64,000 bases of DNA from Sulfuriferula thiophila (GCF_003864975.1 NZ_BHGL01000003.1:1-64000), one strand, 5' to 3'; shown: positions 29,414 through 39,521, counted from the first letter of the stretch. The notes: generated by a model not told the origin, from the letters alone. Translations and numbers: made by a program.

Positions 29414-31320
29414 ATCGCCCCGCGGAGATCAAATATTATCGGGCCGAACTGGCCGGATTCAGGCAGCGCATTGTCATTGCTGCCGGATTTGTCATTGTGC
29501 TGTTTCTAGTGCTGATAGCACGCTTTGTGTACGTGCAGGTGCTGGAACACGACCGCTATTTCACGCTCGCCGAAAGCAACCGCATTTCCATCGTCCCGAC
29601 CCCGCCCACCCGCGGCATCATCCTGGATCGTAACGGGGTCATCCTGGCCCATAATTTTTCTGCCTACACCCTTGAGCTGACCCCCAGCAAGATTGATGAC
29701 CTTGATGCCACCATAGATGAACTGGCAAAATTAGTTGAAATCACGCCTGCCAACCGCAAGAATTTCACCAAGATCATGGCGGAAAGTCGCAATTTCGAAA
29801 CCCTGCCATTACGTACACACCTGACCGACGACGAAGTTGCCCGCGTTGCCGCCAACCGCTACAGATTACCGGGTGTGGAAGTTAAAGCCCGACTGTTCCG
29901 CCAATACCCGCAAGGCGTTTCAGCTTCGCACCTGATCGGCTATATCGGCCGCATCAATGATGCCGATCTGAAAGAATTGCAATCCGATAAGCGTTTTGAC
30001 AACTATCGCGGCACGGATCACATCGGCAAGGTAGGCATCGAACAAAGCTACGAAAACCAGTTGCATGGCACTACCGGTGCGGAACAGGTGGAAACCGATG
30101 CAGGCGGCCATGCAGTGCGTACGCTATCGCACACCAACCCGATCTCCGGCGACAACCTGGTACTGAATCTCGACAGCAAATTGCAAGCCATTGCCGAACA
30201 GGCTTTCGGCAGCTATCGCGGCTCACTCGTAGCACTGGACCCGAAAACCGGGGGCGTGCTGGCCTTCGTCAGCCATCCCGAGTTCGATCCCAATTTATTT
30301 GTCGATGGCATCGACTCTACCAACTGGAATGCCCTTAACACCTCCCCTGACCGACCTCTGCTCAATCGCGCTTTACGTGGCGCTTATCCGGAAGGCTCGA
30401 CTATCAAACCATTCATGGCGCTGGCCGGACTGCATTACGGGATACGCACGGCAACGGATACCATTTCCGACCCAGGCTTCTTTTCCCTGCCCGGCAGCAG
30501 CCACCGCTACCGCGACTGGAAACCAAGCGGCCACGGCACCGTCGACATGCACAATTCCATCGTGCAATCATGCGATACCTATTATTACCGCCTTGCCAAC
30601 GACTTGGGCATAGATCGCATGCACAGCTATTTATCGCAATTCGGCTTCGGGCAGAAAACCGGCATCGATATGAATGGTGAGTTAGCCGGCGTACTGCCGT
30701 CACGCGAATGGAAGGCAAAACATTCCAAACAGCCCTGGTTCCCCGGTGAAACGGTAATTGCCGGCATTGGTCAAGGCTACAACCTGGCCACGCCGTTGCA
30801 ATTGGCCGTTGCCACAGCAGCGCTGGCCAACGGTGGCACTACATTGCGACCGCAGATCGTGCAGGCCATTATCGATAGCCGCACTGGACAGCGTCACGTT
30901 ATTGCGCCACAAGTGATCGCCCACGCCGACATTACCCCCGCTCATCTGCAAACGATAGTGAACGCCATGATCGACGTCACCCGTCCCGGCGGAACGGCTT
31001 CGGTCGCCAGCGCCGGGGCCCCTTATCTGATTGCAGCTAAAACCGGCACCGCGCAAGTGGTCGGCATACGCCAGAATGAAAAGTATAATGCCAGTAAACT
31101 TCTGGCAGCACACCGGGATCATGCACTATTCATTGCCTTTGCCCCTGCTGACGCACCCAGAATTGCCATTGCAGTACTGGTAGAGAACGGCGGCCACGGC
31201 GGCACATCGGCGGCCCCCATCGCCCGTGCGGTGATGGATTACTACTTGCTGGGCAAGCTGCCCAAAGCCATGACAGCGGCACCGGAAACCAGCGCAGGAG
31301 ACAATGTCAATGCGGATTAA
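29410..31320 (+). CDS. mrdA: Penicillin-binding protein 2 (elongasome transpeptidase)
   Basis: Class B PBP that crosslinks peptidoglycan with RodA during elongation. The 636-aa product has an N-terminal anchor (IVIAAGFVIVLFLVLIARFVYV), a dimerisation domain (TRGIILDRNGVILAHN) and a transpeptidase domain with EGSTIKPFMAL (catalytic Ser), SCDTYYYRLA and AAKTGTAQVVG. It overlaps mreD by 4 bp and rodA by 17 bp. Confidence 0.97.
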   Translation: MNRPAEIKYYRAELAGFRQRIVIAAGFVIVLFLVLIARFVYVQVLEHDRYFTLAESNRISIVPTPPTRGIILDRNGVILAHNFSAYTLELTPSKIDDLDATIDELAKLVEITPANRKNFTKIMAESRNFETLPLRTHLTDDEVARVAANRYRLPGVEVKARLFRQYPQGVSASHLIGYIGRINDADLKELQSDKRFDNYRGTDHIGKVGIEQSYENQLHGTTGAEQVETDAGGHAVRTLSHTNPISGDNLVLNLDSKLQAIAEQAFGSYRGSLVALDPKTGGVLAFVSHPEFDPNLFVDGIDSTNWNALNTSPDRPLLNRALRGAYPEGSTIKPFMALAGLHYGIRTATDTISDPGFFSLPGSSHRYRDWKPSGHGTVDMHNSIVQSCDTYYYRLANDLGIDRMHSYLSQFGFGQKTGIDMNGELAGVLPSREWKAKHSKQPWFPGETVIAGIGQGYNLATPLQLAVATAALANGGTTLRPQIVQAIIDSRTGQRHVIAPQVIAHADITPAHLQTIVNAMIDVTRPGGTASVASAGAPYLIAAKTGTAQVVGIRQNEKYNASKLLAAHRDHALFIAFAPADAPRIAIAVLVENGGHGGTSAAPIARAVMDYYLLGKLPKAMTAAPETSAGDNVNAD

Positions 31321-32407
31321 ACGCTGGCTGATCAAGATTGCCGCGCATCTGGACTACCCGCTGCTACTGCTGTTATTTGCGCTGATGCTGCTCAGTCTCT
31401 TCGTGCAATACAGCGCCGCAGGTGAGGACAACACCAGGCTGTTGGCACACGGCATCAATATGCTGGTTGCGCTGACTGTCATGGTCATGGTCGCCAATAC
31501 CCCGCCGCAGTACCTGCTTGCGTTGGCAGTGCCGCTCTATACTGTTGGTGTGGTGCTGCTGATCGGCGTTGCCCTGTTTGGTGATGTGGTCAATGGCTCG
31601 CGACGCTGGCTGCATGTCGGCGTTACCCGCATCCAGCCCTCGGAAATCATGAAAATCGCCATGCCGCTGATGCTGGCCTGGTACTTTCACTATCACGAAG
31701 CCACGCTGCGCCTCAAAGATTACGGCATCGGCGCTATCCTGCTGGTGATACCGGTTGCACTGGTCGCACGTCAACCCGACCTGGGCACGGCCTTGCTGAT
31801 TTCCGCATCCGGATTTTATGTGCTGTTTTTCGCCGGATTACCCTGGCGCATCATGGCCGGCATGGTCGTCATTGCTGGCGCCAGTATGCCGGTGCTCTGG
31901 CATTTTCTGCATGATTACCAGAAGAACCGCGTACTCACCTTGCTCGACCCAACCACAGACCCACTGGGCGCGGGCTACCATATCATCCAGTCCACCATCG
32001 CCATTGGTTCTGGCGGCAGCTTCGGCAAAGGCTGGCTGCAAGGCACCCAGACCCATCTGGATTTCCTGCCCGAACACACCACGGATTTTGTATTTGCTGT
32101 ATTTGGCGAAGAGTTCGGGTTACTGGGCAATATTTTATTACTGATACTTTATCTGGCTATCATCGCTCGCGGCCTGACTATCGCAGCAAATGCACCGACC
32201 CTGTTTGCGCGACTTATGGCAGGCAGTGTTACCTTAGCATTCTTCACCTACGCTTTTGTCAACATGGGCATGGTCTCTGGTATCTTGCCCGTTGTCGGTG
32301 TACCCTTACCGATGATGAGTTATGGTGGTACCGCTATGGTGATAGTGATGCTGGGTTTTGGTATTTTAATGAGCGTTAAAACGCACCGGAAACTATTAAA
32401 ATCATGA
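31304..32407 (+). CDS. rodA: Peptidoglycan glycosyltransferase RodA
   Basis: SEDS-family polymerase that makes glycan strands from lipid II. The 367-aa product is polytopic with the SEDS signatures NGSRRWLHVGVTRIQPSEIM (near residue 93), ARQPDLGTALLI (near 155, catalytic Asp region), HTTDFVFAVFGEEFGLLG and GVPLPMMSYGGTAMV. Overlaps mrdA, as usual for the RodA-PBP2 pair, and overlaps rlpA by ATGA. Confidence 0.97.
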   Translation: MSMRIKRWLIKIAAHLDYPLLLLLFALMLLSLFVQYSAAGEDNTRLLAHGINMLVALTVMVMVANTPPQYLLALAVPLYTVGVVLLIGVALFGDVVNGSRRWLHVGVTRIQPSEIMKIAMPLMLAWYFHYHEATLRLKDYGIGAILLVIPVALVARQPDLGTALLISASGFYVLFFAGLPWRIMAGMVVIAGASMPVLWHFLHDYQKNRVLTLLDPTTDPLGAGYHIIQSTIAIGSGGSFGKGWLQGTQTHLDFLPEHTTDFVFAVFGEEFGLLGNILLLILYLAIIARGLTIAANAPTLFARLMAGSVTLAFFTYAFVNMGMVSGILPVVGVPLPMMSYGGTAMVIVMLGFGILMSVKTHRKLLKS

Positions 32408-33255
32408 TCAGACTACTAAGCTTAATTATTATTGCAAGCCTTGCTGGTTGCGCCAGCACGCCACCAGCACGCCAACCTGCTCCCGGCAAACTCGAGCCTG
32501 CACCAGCCACCATCGCAGGAAATCATAAGCCTGGCGGTTATTATCTGGATGATGGCCCTGGCGACAACCCGCCAGCCAATATTGATGCTATTCCCGATGC
32601 GGTACCCAAAATCGAAACCTTGCATAAATACGCCAATCGTCCTTATGTCGCCTTAGGACAGGAATACTCGCCATCCACTACAGCGACATCGTATCAGGAA
32701 CAGGGGTTAGCTTCCTGGTATGGCCGCCGTTTTAATGGTAAACGCACAGCATCCGGCGAAACGTATGATATGTACGGCATGACAGCAGCTCACCGCACCC
32801 TGCCTATTCCCAGTTATGCGCGCGTCAAGTCCCTGGCCAGCGGCAAATCGGTTATCGTCCGCATCAATGACAGAGGCCCCTTCCATAGCAAACGCATCAT
32901 TGATTTATCTTATACTGCTGCCCATAAATTAGGCATCTCACAAGGCGGCAGCGGCATGGTGGAAGTCACCGCCATTACTCCGGCTGAAATCAGCCAGGGC
33001 AAGGATCTCAACGCCAAATCCACAGGCATCTTTCTCCAGTTAGGCAGCTTTGGCAGTCGTGAAAATGCCGAAAAACTGCTGGCGCAAGCCACCACCAAAC
33101 TCAATAAAGCCAGTGCCGCACTGGTAATCATGAACAAAGCGGACCGCTACCGCGTTGCATTGGGGCCGTATAATGACGATGACAGCGCAAAATCAGCCGC
33201 CCATGAAATCGAAACGCGCATGAACTTAAAACCCATTCGCGTTGTCCTGGAATAG
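32404..33255 (+). CDS. rlpA: Septal ring lytic transglycosylase RlpA
   Basis: RlpA is an outer membrane lipoprotein that cleaves glycan strands lacking stem peptides. The 283-aa product has lipobox LAGC (Cys near residue 16), a double-psi beta barrel (GLASWYGRRFNGKRTASGE ... HRTLPIPSYARV ... VRINDRGPF ... IIDLSYTAAHKLGI) with the catalytic Asp and His region, and a C-terminal SPOR domain (FLQLGSFGSRENAEKLL, YRVALGPY) for binding denuded septal glycans. Confidence 0.96.
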   Translation: MIRLLSLIIIASLAGCASTPPARQPAPGKLEPAPATIAGNHKPGGYYLDDGPGDNPPANIDAIPDAVPKIETLHKYANRPYVALGQEYSPSTTATSYQEQGLASWYGRRFNGKRTASGETYDMYGMTAAHRTLPIPSYARVKSLASGKSVIVRINDRGPFHSKRIIDLSYTAAHKLGISQGGSGMVEVTAITPAEISQGKDLNAKSTGIFLQLGSFGSRENAEKLLAQATTKLNKASAALVIMNKADRYRVALGPYNDDDSAKSAAHEIETRMNLKPIRVVLE

Positions 33256-33293
33256 ATTACCTGTAGCACTTTCAATTACTCACCGACCTAAAC

Positions 33294-34424
33294 ATGAAAT
33301 CATTTATCGTTTTTCTATTACTTTGTTTCAGCACCGCAAGTCTCGCCATTGATTTACCGAGCGCTCCACCACCGCAATTAGCCGCCAAAGCCTGGTTACT
33401 GATGGATGTAAACAACGGCCAGATTCTGGTGCAACAGGATGGCGACCGCCGCATCGAGCCCGCATCCCTGACCAAACTGATGAGTGCTTATTTGACCTTC
33501 GCCGCTATCAAACAGGGCCGCCTGAAGCTGACCGACGTTGTTCCCGTTTCCGAGAAAGCCTGGAAAACCGAAGGCTCGCGCATGTTTATTGAGCCCAATA
33601 AACCGGTGACTGTCGATGAATTACTGCACGGCATGATCATCCAGTCCGGTAACGATGCCACCATCGCGCTGGCTGAAGCGGTTGGCGGTAGCGAACCCGG
33701 TTTTGTGGTGATGATGAACAAGCAAGCCCAGCTACTGGGCATGACCCACACCCACTTCGTCACCTCCACCGGCTTGCCCGACCCACAGCATTACACTACG
33801 GCACATGACCTGAGCCTGATTGCCACCGCCATCATTCGCGACTTCCCGGAATTTCATCCGCTGTATTCCATCAAGGAATATCGCTACAACAACATCACCC
33901 AGCCTAACCGCAATCGCCTGCTGTGGAGCGACCCAACCGTCGACGGCATGAAAACCGGCCATACCGAAAGTGCCGGCTATTGCCTGATCGCCTCTGCCCA
34001 TCGTGGCCAGCGCAGACTATTATCCGTGGTGCTGGGCGCTGCCTCGGATGGCCTGCGCGCAGCAGAGAGTCAGCGCCTGCTGAATTATGGCTTCCAATTC
34101 TTTGATAGCGTCAAACTCTACGCCAAAGATCAGCCGGTCACGACCCTCAAAGTATGGAAAGGCCATGACAGCAGCATTAAAGTCGGCTTTACCCGCGACA
34201 TCTATTTGAGCATGCCGCGCGGCCGTAATAAAGATATCAAAACCACTCTGACTACCCGTCAGCCTTTGCTGGCACCGCTCAGCAGAGGTCAGGTAGTGGG
34301 TACGTTAAGCGTGACTCTGGACAACAAAGTTCTCGCCCAATATCAATTGCAAGCATTGGAAAATGTCGGTGTTGCCAGCATCTTTGGCCGCACCTGGGAT
34401 AGCCTGATGCTGAAATTCAAGTGA
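33294..34424 (+). CDS. dacA: D-alanyl-D-alanine carboxypeptidase (PBP5/6 type)
   Basis: Class C low-molecular-weight PBP that trims the terminal D-Ala of stem peptides. The 376-aa product has a signal peptide (cleavage near SLA-I at residue 17), catalytic SLTK (near residue 60), SGN in IIQSGNDATIAL (near 120), KTG in DGMKTGHTESAGYC (near 220), and the C-terminal PBP5 beta domain ending in an amphipathic anchor (GVASIFGRTWDSLMLKFK). Downstream of rlpA by 38 bp. Confidence 0.96.
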   Translation: MKSFIVFLLLCFSTASLAIDLPSAPPPQLAAKAWLLMDVNNGQILVQQDGDRRIEPASLTKLMSAYLTFAAIKQGRLKLTDVVPVSEKAWKTEGSRMFIEPNKPVTVDELLHGMIIQSGNDATIALAEAVGGSEPGFVVMMNKQAQLLGMTHTHFVTSTGLPDPQHYTTAHDLSLIATAIIRDFPEFHPLYSIKEYRYNNITQPNRNRLLWSDPTVDGMKTGHTESAGYCLIASAHRGQRRLLSVVLGAASDGLRAAESQRLLNYGFQFFDSVKLYAKDQPVTTLKVWKGHDSSIKVGFTRDIYLSMPRGRNKDIKTTLTTRQPLLAPLSRGQVVGTLSVTLDNKVLAQYQLQALENVGVASIFGRTWDSLMLKFK

Positions 34425-34431
34425 GCCGATG

Positions 34432-34707
34432 ATGAGTGAAATCAAACCCGAAGACAGCCTGATCGTATATCCCAGCGATTTCCCCATCAAGATTATGGGA
34501 GCGACCCATCCGGAATTTGAGCAGAGCATCACCTCGCTGGTGCTGCAACATGCGCCGGATTTTGATGTCAGCACCATAGAATGCCGGCCAAGCAAGGCGG
34601 GAAATTACCAAAGCGTCACCTGCACCATCCGCGCCACTTCACGCGAACAGCTCGATAATCTGTATCGTGCACTGACCGCGCATGAAATGGTCAAAGTGGT
34701 GCTGTAA
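34432..34707 (+). CDS. DUF493/YbeD-family protein
   Basis: A 91-aa ACT-like ferredoxin-fold protein (YPSDFPIKIMGATHPEFEQ; CTIRATSREQLDNLYRAL). YbeD sits between dacA and lipB in many proteobacteria; its biochemical role is unknown. Its stop codon TAA directly abuts the TTG start of lipB, so the two are surely co-translated. A second ATG lies 3 bp upstream (34429). Confidence 0.9.
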   Translation: MSEIKPEDSLIVYPSDFPIKIMGATHPEFEQSITSLVLQHAPDFDVSTIECRPSKAGNYQSVTCTIRATSREQLDNLYRALTAHEMVKVVL

Positions 34708-35334
34708 TTGCCTGGCAACATCTTACTGCGCCATCTGGGGCAGGTAGAATACCTGCCCACCTGGCTTGCCATGCAGGAATTCACCGCCCGGCGTGGCCCG
34801 GACACCGCTGACGAAATCTGGCTACTGGAACACCCACCGGTTTATACCTTAGGCCAGGCCGGCAAGCCGGAACACCTGTTGCAAATCACGGACATCCCGC
34901 TGGTCAACATAGACCGCGGGGGGCAGATCACTTACCACGGTCCCGGCCAAATCGTGGCCTATCTACTGATAGATCTTAAACGCCGTGGCTACGGAGTGCG
35001 CGACCTAGTGACGCGCATAGAGCAAACCATTATCAACCTGCTGGCTGAGCACCACATCCAGGCTCAACGCCTGACCAATGCTCCCGGCGTTTACGTGGAT
35101 AATGCAAAAATCGCCGCATTAGGGCTACGCATTAAACACGGATGCAGTTATCATGGACTCGCACTCAATGTTGATATGGACTTAAGCCCATTCAGCTACA
35201 TTAATCCGTGCGGCTATCAAGGCATGGCCGTCACACAAATGCGGGATTTTGGCGTTACCACGCCGATGGCACAGCTTGCCGAATCGCTCAGCACCCATTT
35301 AATTCAGCAAATCACGCTCACACAGAATAGTTAA
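34708..35334 (+). CDS. lipB: Octanoyl-[acyl-carrier-protein]-protein N-octanoyltransferase
   Basis: LipB moves octanoate from ACP to lipoyl domains. The 208-aa product has [20 protein letters not shown] (near residue 70-90), the active-site Lys in [11 protein letters not shown] (near 132) and Cys in [14 protein letters not shown] (near 169). It starts at TTG with no gap after the DUF493 gene. LipA, which uses its product, follows after 6 bp. Confidence 0.96.
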   Translation: MPGNILLRHLGQVEYLPTWLAMQEFTARRGPDTADEIWLLEHPPVYTLGQAGKPEHLLQITDIPLVNIDRGGQITYHGPGQIVAYLLIDLKRRGYGVRDLVTRIEQTIINLLAEHHIQAQRLTNAPGVYVDNAKIAALGLRIKHGCSYHGLALNVDMDLSPFSYINPCGYQGMAVTQMRDFGVTTPMAQLAESLSTHLIQQITLTQNS

Positions 35335-35340
35335 AACATC

Positions 35341-36273
35341 ATGGCCGATATCAAACTCCATAAAGGCGAAGCCAAAACCGCCCGTATCCCGATCAAAATC
35401 GTTCCACAGGAACGCCTGAAAATGCCGTCCTGGATACGCGCCAAGTCGCCCAATTCGCCCGAAGTTGCCGCACTCAAAGCCGTTTTGCGCGAGCAAAAAC
35501 TGCACACCGTCTGCGAAGAAGCCTCCTGCCCCAACCTGGGCGAATGCTTCAAACACGGCACCGCCACCTTCATGATCCTCGGCGATTTATGCACACGGCG
35601 CTGCCCGTTCTGCGATGTCGGCCATGGCAAACCGTTGCCGCCCGACGCCGAAGAACCCGCACACCTTGCCCACACCATCGCCGCGATGAAACTAAAATAC
35701 GTTGTCATCACCAGCGTAGATCGCGATGATTTACGCGATGGTGGCGCACAGCACTTTGTAGACTGCATTAGCCAAGTCCGCATAGCAGCACCCAACACCC
35801 GTATCGAGGTACTGGTACCCGACTTTCGCGGTCGGCTGAACATTGCCCTCGACATCTTTGACAGCGCACCACCCGACGTCATGAACCACAATCTGGAAAC
35901 AGTACCGCGCCTGTATAAAGCTGCGCGACCGGGTGCCGATTACGCCCACTCACTGCAACTGCTCAAAGATTTCAAAGCGCGTCATCCGCACATTCCAACC
36001 AAGTCCGGCATCATGGTCGGACTTGGTGAAACCGATGAAGAAGTTCTGGCAGTCATGCGCGACCTGCGTGCCCATGATGTCGACATGCTGACTATAGGAC
36101 AATATTTACAGCCGTCCGGACACCACATTCCGTTAACCCGCTATGTGACACCCGAGCAATTCAGTGTTTTTGAAGCCGAAGCGATAGCCATGGGCTTCAA
36201 ACATGCCGCCTGCGGGCCTATGGTGCGCAGCAGCTATCATGCCGATCAACAGGCGCAAGGAATTTCTACCTGA
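35341..36273 (+). CDS. lipA: Lipoyl synthase
   Basis: Radical SAM enzyme that inserts two sulfurs into protein-bound octanoate. The 310-aa product has the auxiliary cluster motif [12 protein letters not shown] (near residue 60), the radical SAM motif [13 protein letters not shown] (near 85) and the C-terminal RSSYHAD that ligates the auxiliary cluster. Last gene of the long mre-mrd-lip unit. Confidence 0.97.
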   Translation: MADIKLHKGEAKTARIPIKIVPQERLKMPSWIRAKSPNSPEVAALKAVLREQKLHTVCEEASCPNLGECFKHGTATFMILGDLCTRRCPFCDVGHGKPLPPDAEEPAHLAHTIAAMKLKYVVITSVDRDDLRDGGAQHFVDCISQVRIAAPNTRIEVLVPDFRGRLNIALDIFDSAPPDVMNHNLETVPRLYKAARPGADYAHSLQLLKDFKARHPHIPTKSGIMVGLGETDEEVLAVMRDLRAHDVDMLTIGQYLQPSGHHIPLTRYVTPEQFSVFEAEAIAMGFKHAACGPMVRSSYHADQQAQGIST

Positions 36274-36593
36274 GATTTTATGCATAGCTAATTATGAATG
36301 CACGTCGTAATTCATCTGAAGCAGCCATTGTCGAATTAGTCACTTAAAAACATAGATTCCACCCGCTTCAGTGAACACATTATGATTTAGGAACTGGACG
36401 GGAGTGAAGCCAATGAGTAGCGCAATATATACCGCAGAAATTAAGGCAGAAGCATTTAAATTAGTAGGAAATGTCCATTAGATAGTTGAAATTTAATGTC
36501 CGCTTTCCTTTGCTCAGCGAGCATTCAATAAACAGACCATAAATGGTCGAATTGGATCGCATACAGAAATTCAAATTTCAAGAAAACTACCTA
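36274..36593. other. AT-rich intergenic stretch of 320 bp between lipA and chaA
   Basis: This gap between two convergent genes is visibly more AT-rich than its neighbours. It contains a 22-codon transposase remnant (36413-36481) and two copies of AATGTCC about 30 bp apart. I see no tRNA, terminator with a T run or complete inverted repeat that would define an intact element. Confidence 0.7.
36413..36481 (+). pseudogene. IS3-type transposase OrfA remnant
   Basis: ATG at 36413 opens MSSAIYTAEIKAEAFKLVG and stops after 22 codons. YTAEIKAEAFKLV resembles the N-terminus of IS3-family OrfA (typical YTxEFKxEAVKL). It is preceded by GGGAGTGAAGCC, like the leader of such elements. All downstream transposase sequence is missing, so this is a decayed remnant. 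Confidence 0.6.
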
Positions 36594-37676
36594 TTACGCT
36601 ACCCCCAACAACGTCAGCATCACAAACGCCGCAAACAACGCAAAATGCGTCATGCCTTCGATGGCGTTTGATTCGCCATCGTGCAGGTTATTCATCGTCA
36701 CCAGAAAAGTCACCAGCAGCATCCCCGCCTGTATCGGGGTCAGCGCCATATCGATACGTGCCCCGGTAAACAGGGCAATGCCTTCTATCACCGGCAAGGT
36801 CAGCAAAACTGTTGCCAGCGAAGCACCCAGCGCGATATTAACAGTGGTCTGCATACGATCGCTGCGTGCGGCATTCAATGCCGCCATCAGCTCCGGGCTG
36901 GCGGAAACCAGCGCAACCATGACAGCAGGAATCGCCAGCGGCAATCCTGTACCTTCCAAACCACGGGTAAGCAATGCCGCCAGTAACTCGGACAGAATAC
37001 CGACTGCGATAACTGAACCGATCAACAAAGCCACATGCAGTGAGTTTGGACTGCCTTTTTTGTCATGGGCTTCTTCTTCCACATCACCAAATGAAAAGAA
37101 TTCACGATGCTCGATGGTCTGCAAACGTAGAAAAGCGATATACAGTATTGCCATGATCACCACTGAAAATACTGAATAGACCTCCCATTTCGCCGCCGGC
37201 ACAAAATCCGGAATAAACATACCGATCCCGACTGCGGTTAACAGCATGGCAACATAAGCGTTTGCAGCATCCAGATTATATTTCTGGACACCATGTTTGA
37301 TTCCGCCAATGATGGCAGCTATGCCCAGTATGCCATTGATATCGAGCATGATGGCTGAGAATACCGTATCCCGTGCCAAGGTCGGGCTGTGACTACCAGA
37401 CATCATCACCACGAGAATCACGACTTCCACGGCCACTGCAGCCACCGTTAAAATCAGCGTGCCAAAAGGTTCACCCAAACGCACAGCCAACACTTCAGCA
37501 TGATGGGCAATACGGAAGGCCAAGCCTATGACACTCGCCAGCACCAGTGCAAACAATCCCCACAGCGCCATGCCCCCCGATTCCAGCGCCGCATGTTCAA
37601 ATGCAAATCCGATTACGCCGACCACTGCGGCAACCAGCATTAACCACTCACGGCCAACCTGTTTAGCTAACGTCAT
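36594..37676 (-). CDS. chaA: Calcium/proton antiporter (ChaA/CaCA family)
   Basis: A 360-aa polytopic membrane protein. RIAHHAEVLAVRLGEPFGTLILTV (shortened here to HAEVLAVRLGEPFG) near residue 60 and VSASPELMAALNAARSDRM near 260 match the alpha repeats of ChaA-type cation/proton antiporters. An acidic, His-containing loop (FSFGDVEEEAHDKKG) splits the two halves. The ATG 37674-37676 has GGAG at 5 nt spacing and is preferred to a GTG 6 bp upstream. It likely exports Ca2+ or Na+/K+; the ion is not readable. Confidence 0.85.
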   Translation of the reverse strand: MTLAKQVGREWLMLVAAVVGVIGFAFEHAALESGGMALWGLFALVLASVIGLAFRIAHHAEVLAVRLGEPFGTLILTVAAVAVEVVILVVMMSGSHSPTLARDTVFSAIMLDINGILGIAAIIGGIKHGVQKYNLDAANAYVAMLLTAVGIGMFIPDFVPAAKWEVYSVFSVVIMAILYIAFLRLQTIEHREFFSFGDVEEEAHDKKGSPNSLHVALLIGSVIAVGILSELLAALLTRGLEGTGLPLAIPAVMVALVSASPELMAALNAARSDRMQTTVNIALGASLATVLLTLPVIEGIALFTGARIDMALTPIQAGMLLVTFLVTMNNLHDGESNAIEGMTHFALFAAFVMLTLLGVA

Positions 37677-37692
37677 CTCCACTCCCTGAATA

Positions 37693-38649
37693 TCAATTTT
37701 TGCGCTGCGGAATATGCATCATCGCCATTCCGCCCAGCGCAATGGCGAACCACAGCGTAGTCAACCGGATAAGCAAAGTCACTGCAACCGCATGCGCCTG
37801 ATCGAGTTGATTAAGCATTAACAAGCCTATCATCGTCGCCTCGACACCCCCAAGGCCACCCGGCAGAAAACTGATCGCACCGACCAGCATGGAGAACGCA
37901 TAGATAAACAGCGTGGTTTGCAGGCTGATGTCACTGCCCAGACTATGCAGCATGAAATACAGCGCCACACCTTCTGCGCCCCAAGCCACGACACCAATCG
38001 CAAGCCCCAGCGACAATACCGGAAAGCGCAGGCATTGCCCGGCATGCGCTATGGTGGTGAATGCCGCATGCGACACCTTGGCCAGTTTAGCGGGCAACCA
38101 GCGCTGGGCGAACTGATCAAGCATGGCTAGCAATTTAGCCTGTTGCAACACCACCAGACCGACAAGCAGTGCTGCGCTCAGGATCAGCACGAAGGGTTGC
38201 GCCGCCGGATACACCCACACCCCGAATGCAGCCAGTATCACCATGCTGATCAGATTCGACGCCTGCTCGCTGAAGAAAACTGCGACGCTTTTGGCATAAT
38301 CCACACCATGTGCTTTCAGAAAGATGCTGCGAATGGTTTCGCCCACCTTGCCAGGTACGATGGTCATGCTGAAGCCGGCCATGTAAATGCGGAAATGTTC
38401 GCGCCAGGGCAGCGTATGCCCCAACTGCGCCAGATACAGCTGCCAGCGCACAAAACGCAGGCCATAATTGAGTAAAGACAGTAACAGCGCAACACCGGTC
38501 ATCAGCCAGCCGACTTGCGCGATGGCCGCGGTGACTTCTGCCCAGCCGCTCCACAATACAAAACCGAGATAACCGGCGACACTCAGCATCACCACCAGTA
38601 TCAGCGCGTGCCGCCGCCAGCCATGCAACGGATTGGCATGAACATGCAT
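37693..38649 (-). CDS. LPG synthase TM-region (AglD/UPF0104) flippase-like membrane protein
   Basis: A 318-aa polytopic protein of the PF03706 family (YGLRFVRWQLYL; GFSMTIVPGKVGETIRSIFLK split motif; FFSEQASNLISM; FLPGGLGGVEATM). Members are found with polyprenyl-linked sugar pathways and some are proposed lipid flippases. The ATG 38647-38649 overlaps the stop of the UbiA-family gene as TAATG, so the pair is translationally coupled. In this context it is a candidate for flipping polyprenylphosphoryl-arabinose across the inner membrane; this is inference. Confidence 0.75.
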   Translation of the reverse strand: MHVHANPLHGWRRHALILVVMLSVAGYLGFVLWSGWAEVTAAIAQVGWLMTGVALLLSLLNYGLRFVRWQLYLAQLGHTLPWREHFRIYMAGFSMTIVPGKVGETIRSIFLKAHGVDYAKSVAVFFSEQASNLISMVILAAFGVWVYPAAQPFVLILSAALLVGLVVLQQAKLLAMLDQFAQRWLPAKLAKVSHAAFTTIAHAGQCLRFPVLSLGLAIGVVAWGAEGVALYFMLHSLGSDISLQTTLFIYAFSMLVGAISFLPGGLGGVEATMIGLLMLNQLDQAHAVAVTLLIRLTTLWFAIALGGMAMMHIPQRKN

Positions 38650-39521
38650 TAGCGGATCAGCCAAAACGTCGCCATGGCCCACGCCAACACAGCCAGCAAC
38701 AGATGCGGGTCGCGTACCACATCACGCGACGGATCACCGCCACCGTGTTGCTGATGCAGCAGATAGATATAGCGGAAGACGCCGTACATCACAAAGGGCA
38801 CGGTATAGATCAGGTTGCCGGTACCGTGGGTATGCACCGTCTCCGGGCTCATGGTATACAAACTGTAGCTCATGATCACCCCCGACGCGGTAATACCGAT
38901 CATCTTGTCCAGTAATACCGGGCTGTAATGCGCCAGCACTTTACGGTGTGCGGTTTTAGTTTCGGCCAGTTCGATGATCTCGGCGCGGCGTTTTGCGAAC
39001 CCCAGAAACAGCGTCACCATCAACCCGCATAACAGCAGCCATTGTGACGGCGGTATGCCCACACCCAGCGTACCCGCCAGTATGCGCAGCATAAAACCCG
39101 CGGCGATAATGAACACATCCAGTATCACGATATGTTTCAGGCGTAAGGAGTAGGCCAGATTCATCACTGCATACAGCACAATGATCAGCAGCACCGTACC
39201 CGCTACCCATGCCGCCAGCAGCAGACCGCTCACTATCAGCAGCGCGGCAAAGATCCCGGCCGTGGTCATACCCAACTGCTGCGCCGCCAGCGGGCGCAAG
39301 CACTTCACCGGATGCAAACGATCCTGCTCGCAATCCACCATGTCGTTAATGATATACACCGCACTGGAAATCAGCGAAAAGGCGAGTGCAGCGAATATCA
39401 CCTGATACACCAGATGCACATCATGCCAGGCATGACCGAACAGCAAACCGGTGAACACGAAACTGTTTTTCAGCCACTGGTGCGGGCGCATCAGTCGCCA
39501 CAAGTTTAATATCATGTTCAT
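38649..39521 (-). CDS. UbiA-family decaprenyl-phosphate phosphoribosyltransferase-like protein (DPPR synthase)
   Basis: A 290-aa polytopic prenyltransferase-fold protein. The first Asp motif INDMVDCEQDRLHPVKCLRP (near residues 58-77) is the NDxxDxxxDxxHPxKxxRP pattern of DPPR synthases (mycobacterial Rv3806c/UbiA) rather than quinone UbiA. The second motif Y-x4-K-x5-D is at about residues 124-135. The expected reaction is transfer of phosphoribose from PRPP to polyprenyl phosphate, the first step to polyprenylphosphoryl-arabinose. DprE1- and DprE2-like genes lie 8 kb away at 47384-49466, which supports this over a quinone role. Confidence 0.85.
   Translation of the reverse strand: MNMILNLWRLMRPHQWLKNSFVFTGLLFGHAWHDVHLVYQVIFAALAFSLISSAVYIINDMVDCEQDRLHPVKCLRPLAAQQLGMTTAGIFAALLIVSGLLLAAWVAGTVLLIIVLYAVMNLAYSLRLKHIVILDVFIIAAGFMLRILAGTLGVGIPPSQWLLLCGLMVTLFLGFAKRRAEIIELAETKTAHRKVLAHYSPVLLDKMIGITASGVIMSYSLYTMSPETVHTHGTGNLIYTVPFVMYGVFRYIYLLHQQHGGGDPSRDVVRDPHLLLAVLAWAMATFWLIR

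Noticed and set aside
38649-39521. Annotation as 4-hydroxybenzoate octaprenyltransferase (UbiA)
   Set aside because: The first Asp motif has the HPxKxxRP extension of DPPR synthases, and no ubiquinone genes are nearby.
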